Source of the DNA: Arthrobacter sp. V1I7
GTDB taxonomy: Bacteria; Actinomycetota; Actinomycetes; Actinomycetales; Micrococcaceae
Length of the DNA stretch: 64,000 nt
Direction: 5' to 3'
Assembly (NCBI RefSeq): GCF_030817015.1
Contig: NZ_JAUSYS010000001.1
Coordinates: forward strand, 2,108,001 to 2,172,000
The notes under the pieces were generated by a model. That model did not search any database. It worked only from the letters and a program-made list of their open reading frames with translations, and was not told the DNA's origin. Shown in pieces: positions 49,318-59,149 of the stretch; the stretch's first letter is position 1; the number at the start of each line of letters is the position of its first letter. The position numbers and the translations under genes are program-made.

Positions 49318-52300
49318 CTAGAGCGCCGATCCGGTCGTGAACGTCCACGTCCGGGTGGTCAGCGGGTTGCCGGCCGTATCCCGGACAGCAGCCGTGCCAC
49401 CCGTGATCTGGACGCGGTACTGGGTGCCTGCGGCCAGGGTTGCGGACGGGTTGATCGTCAGCACCCTGGTCAGGGGGTTGAAGGTGAGCGCCGAGGTTAC
49501 GACCGCACCGCTGGCGACATTCGTGATCTGCACTGTACTGGTTGAGAACCCCGTGATGATCTCACTGAAGGTCGCCGTGACGTTGCTGTTCCGCGGGACA
49601 GCTGTGACAGCCGACGTCGCCGTGACCGTTGGCGCCGGACCGGTGAGGAACGACCAACTGCTCGCCGCCATCGTGTTGCCCGCTGCGTCGCGGATTCCGG
49701 AGGCGGTAGCCGTGTACGTCCGGTCGGCAAGCAGCGTCGCGGTCGGGTTCAAGGTAGCAACCCGGGTCGTGGCGTTGTAGGACACGACGGCGGGAATCAC
49801 CGTCGTGTCGAGCCGAAGCACGATGTTGGTGCTGTTGACTCCGGTCACCGGTTCGCTGAAGGTTGCCGTGACGTCGGCTACCTGGCTCACCGAACGGGCG
49901 CCCGTTGCCGGGGTCCGCGCCGTTATCGTCGGAAGCACAAACTCCGCGCGGGGGGTCACAAACAGCAACGTTGTAGCCGAAGCTGCTCCGGTGCCGGCCG
50001 CATTGATGGCTGCCACGTCGAACCTGTAGGAGTTCCCATTGGTGAGTCCGGTGACCACTGCGCTGCCGACGTTGCCGGTGACCGTCTGGGTCCTGGACAG
50101 CGTCGTTCCGGCGTAAGCCCGCACCCGGTAACCCGTGATCGCCGAACCGCCGTTGGAGGCCGGGGCGGTCCATCTCACGGTTGCCGAAGCGACCCCGGCC
50201 GTGGCCGTCCCGATGGTCGGAGCCCCGGGGACGGTCACCGGCGTTGCCGGTGCTGCCGGCGTTGCCGGGTTAGAAGCAGCCGAGGCAGCTCCCGTACCGA
50301 CGCCGTTGGTGGCGGCGACGTCGAACGTGTACGCCGTGCCGTTGGTGAGCCCGGTGACCACGACGGTGCCTACGTTTCCGGTCACCGTCTGGGTCCTGGC
50401 CACCGTGGTGCCCGCGAAGGCGCGCACCTGGTAGCCGGTGATCGCCGAACCGCCGTTGGAGGCCGGTGCGGTCCAGGTCAGGGTTGCCGAAGCGTTCCCG
50501 GCCGTTGCCGAACCGATGGTCGGGGCTCCGGCGAGGGTCGCCGGCCTCACCTGGTTGGAGGCCGCCGAGGCCGCCCCCACGCCCACCGCGTTCACCGCGG
50601 CCACGTCAAAGGTGTACGCCGTGCCGTTGGAGAGCGCCGTGACTACGACGGTCCCTACGTTCCCGGTGACCTCCTGGGTCCTGACCACCGTGGTGCCCGC
50701 GAGGGCGCGCACTCGGTACCCGGTGATCGCCGAACCGCCGTTGGAGGCCGGGGCGGTCCAGGTCAGGGTTGCCGAAGCGTTCCCGGCCGTTGCGGTACCG
50801 ATGGTCGGGGCTCCGGCGAGGGCCGCCGGCGTTGCCGGATTGGAAGCAGCCGAGGCAGCTCCTGTGCCGGCTCCGTTGATGGCTGCGACGTCGAACGTGT
50901 ACGCCGTGCCGTTGGTGAGCCCGGTGACTAGGACGGTACTGATGTTTCCGGTGACCGCCTGGGTCCTGACGAGCGTTGTGCCGGCAAAGGCCCGCACACT
51001 GTAACCGGTGATCGTCGAACCGCCATTGGAGGCCGGGGCCGTCCAGGTCAGGGTTGCCGAAGCGTCCCCGGCCGTGGCTGTACCGATGGTCGGGGCCCCG
51101 GCGAGGGCCACCGGTGTGGCGAGGTTGGAAGCAGCCGAGGCCGCTCCCGTCCCCACGGCGTTGATGGCGGCCACATCGAACGTGTACGCCGTGCCGTTGG
51201 TGAGCCCGGTGACCAGGACGGTGCCGACGTTTCCGGTGACCGTCTGGGTAGCGGCCACCGTTGTGCCGGCGAAGGCCTGCACCCGGTAGCCGGTGATCGG
51301 GGATCCGCCGTCAGAGGCGGGAGCGGTCCAGGTCAGGGTTGCCGAAGCATTCCCTGCCGTCGCCGTTCCGATCGCCGGGGCCCCGGGGGCCGTCGCCTCG
51401 GCCAGCAGCGACGGCGTCACTGCGTTGGAAGCGGCGGAGAAAGGGCTGGTTCCGTGGTCGTTGGTAGCGGCTACCTGGAACTTATAGGTGGAACCATTGT
51501 TCAGGCCGGCTACCACCAGGCTGGTGGCGTCAGCTGGCGCGGTCCGTGGCGTGCCAACTTCGACACCGGCCGGGTCCGTCGTGACGTCCAACACCCTCAC
51601 GGAGAAGCTGTTGGCGGTACCGACGGTCGGAGCCGTAAAGTTGACCGTTGCCCGGCCGTTGCCGGCCGTTGCGGTGCCGATGGCCGGTGCGTTGGGAGCA
51701 ACGCTGTCGGAGAACTGGAGTACCTCGACATTGCGGAGGGTATCCGTACCATCGATGCCTGCCCCGTTGTGGACCACCGTGGTGACCGACCCGGGCGAGC
51801 CGAGGGCGGCGTCGACAGGGGTCGTGGTGACCGTGTAGTTCGCCCGGACATCCGAGAAGACCGCCGTGTCGGTTCCGCCGGAGCCGGTCAGGATCTCCCG
51901 GACGGCCACGATGTTTCCAGGGTCGACGGTGCCGGCAAAGACAGCTTCCTGGAGCGTCGGCCCGGTCAGTGCACCGTCGCCGTCACGAAGGTACTGCGTG
52001 GTCATTCCCGTGGCACTGCCGATCTCGGTCGCCGCGACGGCGGCGTCCGTCCGAACACTCAGGCGGACATTGAAGTAGGCGTCACCGTCGATGATGTCGT
52101 CGAAGCCGCGTCCCTCCATCAGGTCGCTGCCGCCACCGCCGAGGAGGATGTTGCCATCGCCCCAGACGTTCGGACCGCTCAGGAGCGGGCAGTCGTTCGA
52201 TGCCGACGCCGCAACTACGGAACCCAGCGGAGTGTTCAACGGCGGCACCAGTGCGTCGAGGCCGGCGATGCGGTCAAGGCCTGCCTGGTCCAGCACATCG

Positions 52301-54843
52301 CACCCGATGAACCCGCCGCCGCCTACGGCCTTGGGATCCAAGTCGTCGCCACGGAGCGTGTCATTCAGACCCGCGCCGGACAGCGCCTCAACCTCGTTGA
52401 ACTTGTCGCGGACACCGGCCTGCAGGATGTCCAGCGGAGCGATCGGGAGGGCCAGGTCAGCATCCTGTGGCTGTGGGTCACCCTGACCGATCTCCCAGTC
52501 GTAGCCCGAGGCTCCGGCGACCTTCTCGACGCCCGGACCGGCAACACCGACGTCGTCGCCGCCTTCCATGTCGTAGTCGTCGTCACCGCCCTGGCCGATC
52601 AGGATGTCGTGTCCGGGCTTCTGGGAGTCGTCCAGGAAGAACAGGTTGCTGCTGTCCCCGATCATGAGGTCAGGTTGGTCCCCGCCCTCTTCCCAGTCGT
52701 CGCCGCTGTCGCCGAAGGCGGCATCGATACCTTGACCGAGGCTAATGAAGTCGTCGCCCACCCCACCGAAGGTCTCGTTGGCGTTGGCACCACCGTTCGT
52801 GAAGTCCTTGCCATCGCCACCCATGATGATGTCGAGGCCCGGGCCGGCGTTGATGGCGTCGTTACCGGGACCGCCCTTGTGCACGTCGTCGCCGGCAAGG
52901 TCGGTGATGATGTCATTGCCTTCGCCGCCGAGTGCGACGTCGGCTCCGTCACCACCTTCGATGATGTCGTTGCCGAGTCCACCCCAGAAGGTGTCGCTGT
53001 CGTTTCCACCGGAGACGCGGTCGACGCCGGCAGTGCCGTTGTAGACGCTCTGTCCGTTGATCCCGGAGGGATCGATGGTGTTCCTCGCACGATACTTGAT
53101 CGTGCCGTCAGGCATGCGGATCAGCAGATCCGGCTCGCTGCATTCCGAATCCGGGTCGTCTGCAACCCTGTTGCCGCCGGAGTCAATAAAGCCCTGGGCA
53201 GTCCCCGCCAGCTTTTTCAGCTCGAACTTGCAGTCCGCCGTGGCGAACGCATCGGCCTTCAGAGTATGCGCGTTTGTGTTGCGCATCATCAGCTCGGCGA
53301 ACGAGTTGCCCTCGAGTTGCGTCCTCAGGTTCATGCCCGGGGTGCGCGCGAGATAGTAGAGGCGGTCGCCGTTCTGAAGGTCCGTGAGTTGGTTCTCGAA
53401 CACGTAGTTGAAGGTGCTTCCCAGCAGGCCACCGAACACAACCGTCTGCTCCGCGAGTCCGCCGATCCAGAGGTCGACGTTGTCCAGGCCGGTAACCGAC
53501 TTGGTGCCGTCGTTGGCCCAGGGGCCGATGCTGTTCATGAAGTCGGCAGCATCAGCAGGAGCAACGTCCCCGGCTGTGACATCAGGGCTGACAATCGCCC
53601 GTGCAGCCGCCCGCCGAGAGGCCAGGGTTGCCGGACCGTCGTCGGGAGTTCCCACGGTGACATCCGGACCGGCGTCCGTGAGGATCGTCGGGTGCTGTCC
53701 GTAGGCCGCGACGAAGTTGACGAGTGACTCAGGGTGCTTGATTCCCTCCCCGAAATCGATCCAGTTGGTGTAGGGCTTCAGCTGCCCGTCGTTTGTCGCG
53801 TTGAACAGCTCCCGCCGAAGTGCATTCAACCGCGGGACGCCCTCGGACCGGGCCCGCGTCATGTTGATCGTTGCCAGGTCCAGCGGCAGGCCCAGCAGGT
53901 TGTTGCGCAGCGTCTCGGTCACGAACTCATCGAGTTCGTTACCGACCTGATCGGACATGCCCATGATGATGCTGCCCGCAGCCTCCTCGGAGGTGAGCGG
54001 ACCGGCAGGGCCGCCGTCGGTGTACTCCGGAGGGTTGAGGAACCCCTCGAGCAAGGAGACGTCGTTCTTAGTCCCCAAGATGTCGTCGGACGTGCCGAAC
54101 TGGTCGTCGCCGCCGGGCCTGTCCTCGTTTCTGCGGTCGATCGTCTCGGTCAGCATGGAGTGGCCGAAGCGGTACACCGCGTGCGCAAACTCGGCCTTGA
54201 CCGCCGGGTTGAGCTCCGTCTGAGTGAACGCAAACGGCTCGAAGGGGTTGATCGCCGGCTGGATCTTGCGGGCGAACTCCTCGAACACGAGGTGCTGGTA
54301 CTCCATCTCGGTGATGAACCGTGCCGCCTGGAAGAGGCGCTCACCGTTCCAGTCGGCCGCGCCCGCTGCCGACTGCCATTCGGCCAGGGCAGCTACCCCG
54401 CGATCTGAGGTGTCGGTGGTCAGCACCCTCTTGATGTCGTCGACGAGCCGGTCGTGCTCCGAGTGGAACACCTGGTGGATTGCCGTCAGGCCGATGTTCT
54501 CGTTGACGCGCCCGTCACCGGCGGCGAAGTGGGCGTCGAGCATCTCGTTGTCGTATGTGCCTGCGGGCTGGTTGGCGAAATCTGCCGAGGCCGATTCATC
54601 GATATCGGGAGTCAGGCAACCGGCCGGGTCCCGAGGCTCGACATCGGTAGCAGTGAGGCAGGGCTTGCCCGGGTCGGCGTTGTGCGCGATGTCTGTCAGG
54701 AAGGGCGTTTCGAAGTACTTCACGTCGGTGGGAACCTTCACGGGGAAGGCAAGGTTGCCTTCCACCAATCCGTGCCCCGTGACGTACTGCGGCAGTCCGT
54801 TGTCGCCGGGGATGAAATTCCCGTACGCGTCGGCAGCGATCAT
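49318..54843 (-). CDS. Giant secreted haem peroxidase/RTX/Fn3 protein, main part (frameshifted from its N-terminus)
   Basis: The 1841-residue frame starts in mid-domain (MIAADAYGNFIPGDNG) and holds most of an animal-type haem peroxidase domain: proximal His in 'FAHAVYRFGHSMLTETI' near residue 235, 'LDLATINMTRARSEGVPRLNALRREL' near residue 325. It continues with hemolysin-type calcium-binding repeats (GGxGxD, residues ~600-790), more RTX-like units near 900, six fibronectin-III repeats (~1047-1630) and two SbsA/Big_5-type Ig-like domains to the end. Such proteins are secreted and calcium-stabilised. The first peroxidase part is in the upstream frame (54840-56072); a lost base in the G-run 54845-54847 joins them. 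Confidence 0.85.
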   Translation of the reverse strand: MIAADAYGNFIPGDNGLPQYVTGHGLVEGNLAFPVKVPTDVKYFETPFLTDIAHNADPGKPCLTATDVEPRDPAGCLTPDIDESASADFANQPAGTYDNEMLDAHFAAGDGRVNENIGLTAIHQVFHSEHDRLVDDIKRVLTTDTSDRGVAALAEWQSAAGAADWNGERLFQAARFITEMEYQHLVFEEFARKIQPAINPFEPFAFTQTELNPAVKAEFAHAVYRFGHSMLTETIDRRNEDRPGGDDQFGTSDDILGTKNDVSLLEGFLNPPEYTDGGPAGPLTSEEAAGSIIMGMSDQVGNELDEFVTETLRNNLLGLPLDLATINMTRARSEGVPRLNALRRELFNATNDGQLKPYTNWIDFGEGIKHPESLVNFVAAYGQHPTILTDAGPDVTVGTPDDGPATLASRRAAARAIVSPDVTAGDVAPADAADFMNSIGPWANDGTKSVTGLDNVDLWIGGLAEQTVVFGGLLGSTFNYVFENQLTDLQNGDRLYYLARTPGMNLRTQLEGNSFAELMMRNTNAHTLKADAFATADCKFELKKLAGTAQGFIDSGGNRVADDPDSECSEPDLLIRMPDGTIKYRARNTIDPSGINGQSVYNGTAGVDRVSGGNDSDTFWGGLGNDIIEGGDGADVALGGEGNDIITDLAGDDVHKGGPGNDAINAGPGLDIIMGGDGKDFTNGGANANETFGGVGDDFISLGQGIDAAFGDSGDDWEEGGDQPDLMIGDSSNLFFLDDSQKPGHDILIGQGGDDDYDMEGGDDVGVAGPGVEKVAGASGYDWEIGQGDPQPQDADLALPIAPLDILQAGVRDKFNEVEALSGAGLNDTLRGDDLDPKAVGGGGFIGCDVLDQAGLDRIAGLDALVPPLNTPLGSVVAASASNDCPLLSGPNVWGDGNILLGGGGSDLMEGRGFDDIIDGDAYFNVRLSVRTDAAVAATEIGSATGMTTQYLRDGDGALTGPTLQEAVFAGTVDPGNIVAVREILTGSGGTDTAVFSDVRANYTVTTTPVDAALGSPGSVTTVVHNGAGIDGTDTLRNVEVLQFSDSVAPNAPAIGTATAGNGRATVNFTAPTVGTANSFSVRVLDVTTDPAGVEVGTPRTAPADATSLVVAGLNNGSTYKFQVAATNDHGTSPFSAASNAVTPSLLAEATAPGAPAIGTATAGNASATLTWTAPASDGGSPITGYRVQAFAGTTVAATQTVTGNVGTVLVTGLTNGTAYTFDVAAINAVGTGAASAASNLATPVALAGAPTIGTATAGDASATLTWTAPASNGGSTITGYSVRAFAGTTLVRTQAVTGNISTVLVTGLTNGTAYTFDVAAINGAGTGAASAASNPATPAALAGAPTIGTATAGNASATLTWTAPASNGGSAITGYRVRALAGTTVVRTQEVTGNVGTVVVTALSNGTAYTFDVAAVNAVGVGAASAASNQVRPATLAGAPTIGSATAGNASATLTWTAPASNGGSAITGYQVRAFAGTTVARTQTVTGNVGTVVVTGLTNGTAYTFDVAATNGVGTGAASAASNPATPAAPATPVTVPGAPTIGTATAGVASATVRWTAPASNGGSAITGYRVRAYAGTTLSRTQTVTGNVGSAVVTGLTNGNSYRFDVAAINAAGTGAASATTLLFVTPRAEFVLPTITARTPATGARSVSQVADVTATFSEPVTGVNSTNIVLRLDTTVIPAVVSYNATTRVATLNPTATLLADRTYTATASGIRDAAGNTMAASSWSFLTGPAPTVTATSAVTAVPRNSNVTATFSEIITGFSTSTVQITNVASGAVVTSALTFNPLTRVLTINPSATLAAGTQYRVQITGGTAAVRDTAGNPLTTRTWTFTTGSAL
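49955..51705 (-). repeat. Six fibronectin-III repeats, the last five nearly identical
   Basis: The units are about 290 bp long. Conserved peptide landmarks recur in each: APxIGTATAG, LTWTAPASNGGS, ITGYxVxAFAGTT, GLTNGTAYTFDVAA. The first unit is divergent and lacks most landmarks. DNA between units is highly similar, for example the block around 50153, 50454, 50742 and 51030. Confidence 0.9.
52475..53045 (-). repeat. RTX calcium-binding nonapeptide repeats
   Basis: Tandem GGxGxDxxx-type nonapeptides (GGLGNDIIEGGDGADVALGG and following) forming a parallel beta-roll that binds Ca2+. A shorter RTX-like group (LGGGGSDLMEGRGFDDIIDG) occurs separately near 52075-52150. Confidence 0.88.
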
Positions 54844-56072
54844 CGGGTGTTCGTGACGTCCTTGTCCTCGAGCTGGAGGCCGAGGAGTGTTCGGGCCTGT
54901 TCCTTCACCGTGTGCCAGGTGGCCATGCCATTGGCGGCCTTGGTCCCGGCGATGCCGCCGAGCAGCTTGCCGGTGGAGACCGGCTTGCCGGCGGGGTTGT
55001 TGGCGTACTCCCGCAGGAACACCTGGTGGGAGGAGTGGGACGTGTAGGTTTGGCTTTGATCAACCAACGGCGTGTCCGTGTTGAGTGCGTTCTGGACGTC
55101 GTCGGCGCTTTCGTCGGCAGGCGTCAAGGGATTGTCGCCAGCGACTCCGTCCGGGCCGGGCTGGTTCTTGCCCCGGGTCAGCACCATGAACCGCAAGTCC
55201 TGCCGCAGATCGTCGGTGTTGCCGAAGATGTGGTCCGGGCCAGCGACCAGCGGATCGTCGTCCTTGAGGGGAACAAATACCGTCCCGCCGCCCTTGACAG
55301 TCTGGTCCACACCGTGGTCGAAGAACTGACCGAACAGGGTGAAGAGGGAGTTGTAGGGCGGGGAGAGTCCGACGTCGGTGGTGACGTTCGGGATGAACAT
55401 AGTCTCTCCCGCCGGGACACAGTCTGCGACCGGCGGGTCGGGCTGGGGAACGGGGCACTGGACAACGCCGGTGTTGCCCTGGGTCCGCACCGGATTGCTG
55501 GCGGCTGCCACTGCGGCAGGATTGCTCGCGGTCTGGTCCACGATCAGGTTGCTGATCGTCCGGGGCTCAGAGTCGAAGACCAAGCCCTTCTTTTGCGCAT
55601 ACGTGCTTGTACCTGGCGGGCCGAAGCCCTCGGGCACTGCCTCGGCGGCCTTAAATTCGGGCTTCGCAAGGCGCGGGAACGTCTGATCAGCAGCGCCGAA
55701 CGTTTCCTGGCCGGCCTGAATGTTGGTGCACGAGCCGTCCACCGTCCGCAGCCCCGCGGAGACGAGGGGGTTCGGGATCTGACTGGGCCCGGTGCCGACG
55801 AGGGCGCCGCACGGCCCGGTGGCCAACGTGGTGTTGGCCACGTGGGCTTCGGCGATCTTGATCTGCTTGAGGATGAACGCCAGGTCGGACGCCGTGACGG
55901 TGAAACCCGCGCCAGCCGGGGCGACTTCGGCGCTGGCCGTCACCGCCGTCGTGGCGAGTCCGATAAATCTGAGCAGCGCCATTGCTGTCCCTGCCGCAAC
56001 TATGCGGGTCGGCTTGCCGAAGACACGTCTTTGGCCCTCGACCTCGTGCTCGCGAACACATTCATGTCGCAC
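54840..56072 (-). CDS. Giant haem peroxidase, N-terminal part (frameshifted)
   Basis: This frame supplies the export region and first half of the peroxidase domain. A basic start then hydrophobic stretch (RIVAAGTAMALLRFIGLATTAVTASA) is a signal peptide or Sec anchor. The distal haem side is marked by 'FTLFGQFFDHGVDQTVKGG', and 'DLRFMVLTRGKNQPGPDGVAGDNPLTP' is also family-like. It ends LLGLQLEDKDVTN where the frame breaks. The start is uncertain: GTG 56072 is used, but the frame is open to 56171. Intact, gene and protein would be about 6.75 kb and 2250 residues. Confidence 0.75.
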   Translation of the reverse strand: MRHECVREHEVEGQRRVFGKPTRIVAAGTAMALLRFIGLATTAVTASAEVAPAGAGFTVTASDLAFILKQIKIAEAHVANTTLATGPCGALVGTGPSQIPNPLVSAGLRTVDGSCTNIQAGQETFGAADQTFPRLAKPEFKAAEAVPEGFGPPGTSTYAQKKGLVFDSEPRTISNLIVDQTASNPAAVAAASNPVRTQGNTGVVQCPVPQPDPPVADCVPAGETMFIPNVTTDVGLSPPYNSLFTLFGQFFDHGVDQTVKGGGTVFVPLKDDDPLVAGPDHIFGNTDDLRQDLRFMVLTRGKNQPGPDGVAGDNPLTPADESADDVQNALNTDTPLVDQSQTYTSHSSHQVFLREYANNPAGKPVSTGKLLGGIAGTKAANGMATWHTVKEQARTLLGLQLEDKDVTNTR

Positions 56073-56256
56073 CTGTCTCTTTAGAGTGAATGATGATGCA
56101 ACAGTGCTGGGCATTTCTTGGAGAAATCTTGAAGGAGCTAGTTTCCAGCAATCCCGACCGAAATATGACAATTAAGTCGCGCGGAAGAGGCCTATTCTGC
56201 ACCCTTCATTATCGGTCGAAGGCCCGTATTCGCAGGTAAAAGAAAGGGAAGTAATT

Positions 56257-56683
56257 GTGACTTCCTACTGGGGAAAATGGCGTCCTGTCCCTTGAAGATC
56301 TGCCTGAAGTGCGCTTCTTCCATGGTGCACGAGTAGTCACTACCCTAATTCAGCGCCATGATCTCCCGAATACTTGGAGAACGAAACCCGGCTACTGGGA
56401 AATTGAATTCTTACCAAGTGGTCCACAGGTTTCAGGTCCCCGCTCCGAATTCGAGGCTGCGGTCGAACGAACTACCCGCCGGGCCGGAGGGATTCCAGTC
56501 ACCTCATGGATCATGAATTACCGCCGGACCGCAGCCGCCCGGAACACCATGGCGGAAATAGAATACTTGCCAACCTCGAGCGGCCCTGGCCCGATCAGAC
56601 ACGGTACCGCCCCTCCCGTTATCGGGTCCTTCGGCTGCTCACTGGACACCAGGCGGAACCGCAGTGCCGCCGTCGGCGCCTGA
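56257..56683 (+). CDS. Possible hypothetical gene, apparently frameshifted at its 5' end
   Basis: From 56279 the frame reads GVLSLEDLPEVRFFHGARVV... and stays open to 56683, with protein-like composition for the first 95 residues. No in-frame ATG/GTG with a ribosome-binding site precedes it, but AAAGGGA followed by GTG at 56257 begins VTSYW in another frame, and removing one G from the run 56270-56273 would join the two. No family was recognised. Local GC content is lower than in neighbouring genes. The rest of the region 56073-56789 shows no supported gene. Confidence 0.3.
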
Positions 56684-56789
56684 TTCCTTGCGGCACTCCG
56701 GAACAGCTGATAGGCCTGAGGGTATGGTGCGCAGTGGTAGCCGAGCGCACCATCCAAACCCCGAGGTGTTTGTAGAAGGGAAGTTCGAC

Positions 56790-59147
56790 GTGACGCGCAA
56801 GAATCCTCACGTGGAGGAAACTGACGAAAAGGACCTTGAAGTCGGCCACGGCCCGAAGGATTGGGCCGCCGGAATCCCGGGCGTCCTGCACTCCATGAAG
56901 CCCGCGATCGAACACATGGGTCTGAACCGCACGCGTAAGACCGTCCTGGCGATGAACCAGAAGGACGGCTTCGACTGTCCCAGCTGCGCCTGGCCGGATC
57001 CGCACCACCGTAAGGCCTTCGAGTTCTGCGAGAACGGCGCCAAGGCTGTCACTTGGGAGGCGACGCCGGTGGTCATCGCCCGGGAGTTCTGGGAAGAGCA
57101 TTCGGTGACCGAACTGCGCGGCCGCTCGGAGTACTGGCTGGGCATGCAGGGCCGGCTCACCGAGCCGGTCTTCAAGGCCGCTGGCGAGGATCACTACAAG
57201 CCGGTCAGCTGGGACGAAGCGATCCGCATCGTCGCGGACAAGCTCACCAGCCTGGAGTCCCCGGACCACGCCGCGTTCTACACGAGCGGCAGGACGTCGA
57301 ACGAAGCAGCCTTCCTCTACCAGTTGCTCGTCCGCGGCTACGGCACCAACAACCTCCCGGATTGCTCCAACATGTGCCACGAATCCTCGGGCTGGGCGAT
57401 GGGCCAGACCATCGGCATCGGAAAAGCCACGGTGTCCTTTGACGACTATGCCAAAGCGGACCTGATCATCATCATGGGCCAGAACCCCGGCACCAACCAC
57501 CCGCGCATGCTCACCGAGCTGGAGGCCTGCAAGGAAAACGGGGGCGAGATCGTCGCCGTCAATCCCCTGCCGGAGGCCGGCCTCCGCCGGTACAAGAACC
57601 CGCAGAAGGTCAAGGGCATCGTTGGCCGCGGTACCGAGATCGCGGACCAGTTCCTGCACATCCGGATCGGTGGCGACATGGCCCTGCTGCAGGCGATCTC
57701 CAAACGTGTGTTCGACGCCGAGGAACGTAACCCGGGGACTGTTCTGGACCACGCCTTCCTGACCGAACACTGCGAGGGCCTGGCGGAGCTCAAGGAACAC
57801 CTCGGCCGCCTGGATGAGCAGTCGGTACTGGAAGCGACGGGGCTCCGCGTCGAGGAAATCGATGAGCTCGCCGCCCGGTACCTGAAGGCCGAGAAGGTCA
57901 TCATCACCTGGGCCATGGGCATCACGCAGCAGAAGAAGGCCGTGGCGACGATCAAGGAAATCATCAACCTGCTCCTGCTCCGCGGCAATATGGGCAAGCC
58001 GGGAGCGGGCGCCTCCCCCATTCGAGGCCATAGCAACGTCCAGGGCGACCGCACGATGGGCATCTGGGAGCAGATGCCGCAGGCCTTCATGGACGCGCTC
58101 GGCAAGGAGTTCGATTTCGAGCCGCCGCGCGAACACGGGGTGGACTCTGTGGAGACCATCAGCCGGATGCGCGACGGCGGGATCAAGGTCTTCGTAGCGC
58201 TCGGCGGCAACTTGGTGGGCGCCATATCGGACACCAACGCGGCGGAGTCGGCCATGCAGAACACTGAGCTGTCCGTCCAGATCTCCACGAAGCTCAACAG
58301 GTCCCACACGGTGACCGGTGCTGCAGCCCTCATCCTCCCGACGATGGGCCGGACCGAGATCGACATCCAGGAGTCGGGGCAGCAGTTCGTGTCCGTCGAG
58401 GACACGGTCTGCGCCGTCCACCCGTCCTGGGGCAGCGTTGAACCGGTATCCCATAATCTCCTGTCCGAGCCGGCGATTGTCAGCCGCCTCGGGAAGGCCG
58501 TGGTCGGCAATCGGATCAAGGCCGACTGGGATGGCTTCGAGAAGAACTACGACCTCATCCGGGACCACATTTCGCGGGTCGTGGGCGGCTGTGAGAACTA
58601 CAACGAGCGGATCCGCCACGAAGGCGGCTTTGTCTTGGCGCATGGCCCGCGGGATTCCCGCACTTTCCCGACGCCGACCGGCAAAGCCGTGCTGACGGCC
58701 AACACCCTGAAACACGTGGAACGGCCAGAGGGCACGCTGATCCTGCAGGGCATCCGCTCCCACGACCAGTTCAACACCACCATATACGGCCACAACGACC
58801 GCTACCGCGGCATCAAGAAGGGGCGCCACGTGGTGTTCGTGAACCCGGACGACATCGCCGAGCTGGGGTTGGCCGACGGGATGTTCGTCGACATCCGCAG
58901 CGAGTACAAGGACGGCGCGGAACGTATGGTTCGAAAGTTCCGGGTGGTCTCCTACCCCACCGCCCGCGGCTGTGCGGCCGCCTACTACCCCGAAGCGAAC
59001 GTGCTGGTGCCGCTGAACCATACGGCCGAGGGCAGCAACACCCCGGTGTCCAAGGCGGTGATTGTCCGGCTCGAACCCAGTCTGGACCAGTCACCGGACG
59101 GTTCCGCTACGCTGGCGTCCGGCGCGACGCCTCCCGCGTCACCCTGA
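56790..59147 (+). CDS. FdhF/YdeP-family molybdopterin oxidoreductase
   Basis: A 785-residue molybdopterin-dependent oxidoreductase of the YdeP type. CPSCAWPDPHHR near residue 65 is the family's N-terminal Cys motif, 'GRTSNEAAFLYQLLVRGYGTNNLPDCSNMCHESS' near residue 170 lies at the cofactor site, 'GQNPGTNHPRML' follows, and a C-terminal molydopterin dinucleotide-binding domain ends the protein. Substrate is unknown; E. coli YdeP is linked to acid resistance. The GTG at 56790 is chosen because GAAGGG lies 9 bases upstream. There is no twin-arginine signal, so it is cytosolic. The DUF6457 gene lies beyond the repeat array. Confidence 0.9.
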   Translation: MTRKNPHVEETDEKDLEVGHGPKDWAAGIPGVLHSMKPAIEHMGLNRTRKTVLAMNQKDGFDCPSCAWPDPHHRKAFEFCENGAKAVTWEATPVVIAREFWEEHSVTELRGRSEYWLGMQGRLTEPVFKAAGEDHYKPVSWDEAIRIVADKLTSLESPDHAAFYTSGRTSNEAAFLYQLLVRGYGTNNLPDCSNMCHESSGWAMGQTIGIGKATVSFDDYAKADLIIIMGQNPGTNHPRMLTELEACKENGGEIVAVNPLPEAGLRRYKNPQKVKGIVGRGTEIADQFLHIRIGGDMALLQAISKRVFDAEERNPGTVLDHAFLTEHCEGLAELKEHLGRLDEQSVLEATGLRVEEIDELAARYLKAEKVIITWAMGITQQKKAVATIKEIINLLLLRGNMGKPGAGASPIRGHSNVQGDRTMGIWEQMPQAFMDALGKEFDFEPPREHGVDSVETISRMRDGGIKVFVALGGNLVGAISDTNAAESAMQNTELSVQISTKLNRSHTVTGAAALILPTMGRTEIDIQESGQQFVSVEDTVCAVHPSWGSVEPVSHNLLSEPAIVSRLGKAVVGNRIKADWDGFEKNYDLIRDHISRVVGGCENYNERIRHEGGFVLAHGPRDSRTFPTPTGKAVLTANTLKHVERPEGTLILQGIRSHDQFNTTIYGHNDRYRGIKKGRHVVFVNPDDIAELGLADGMFVDIRSEYKDGAERMVRKFRVVSYPTARGCAAAYYPEANVLVPLNHTAEGSNTPVSKAVIVRLEPSLDQSPDGSATLASGATPPASP

Positions 59148-59149
59148 CC

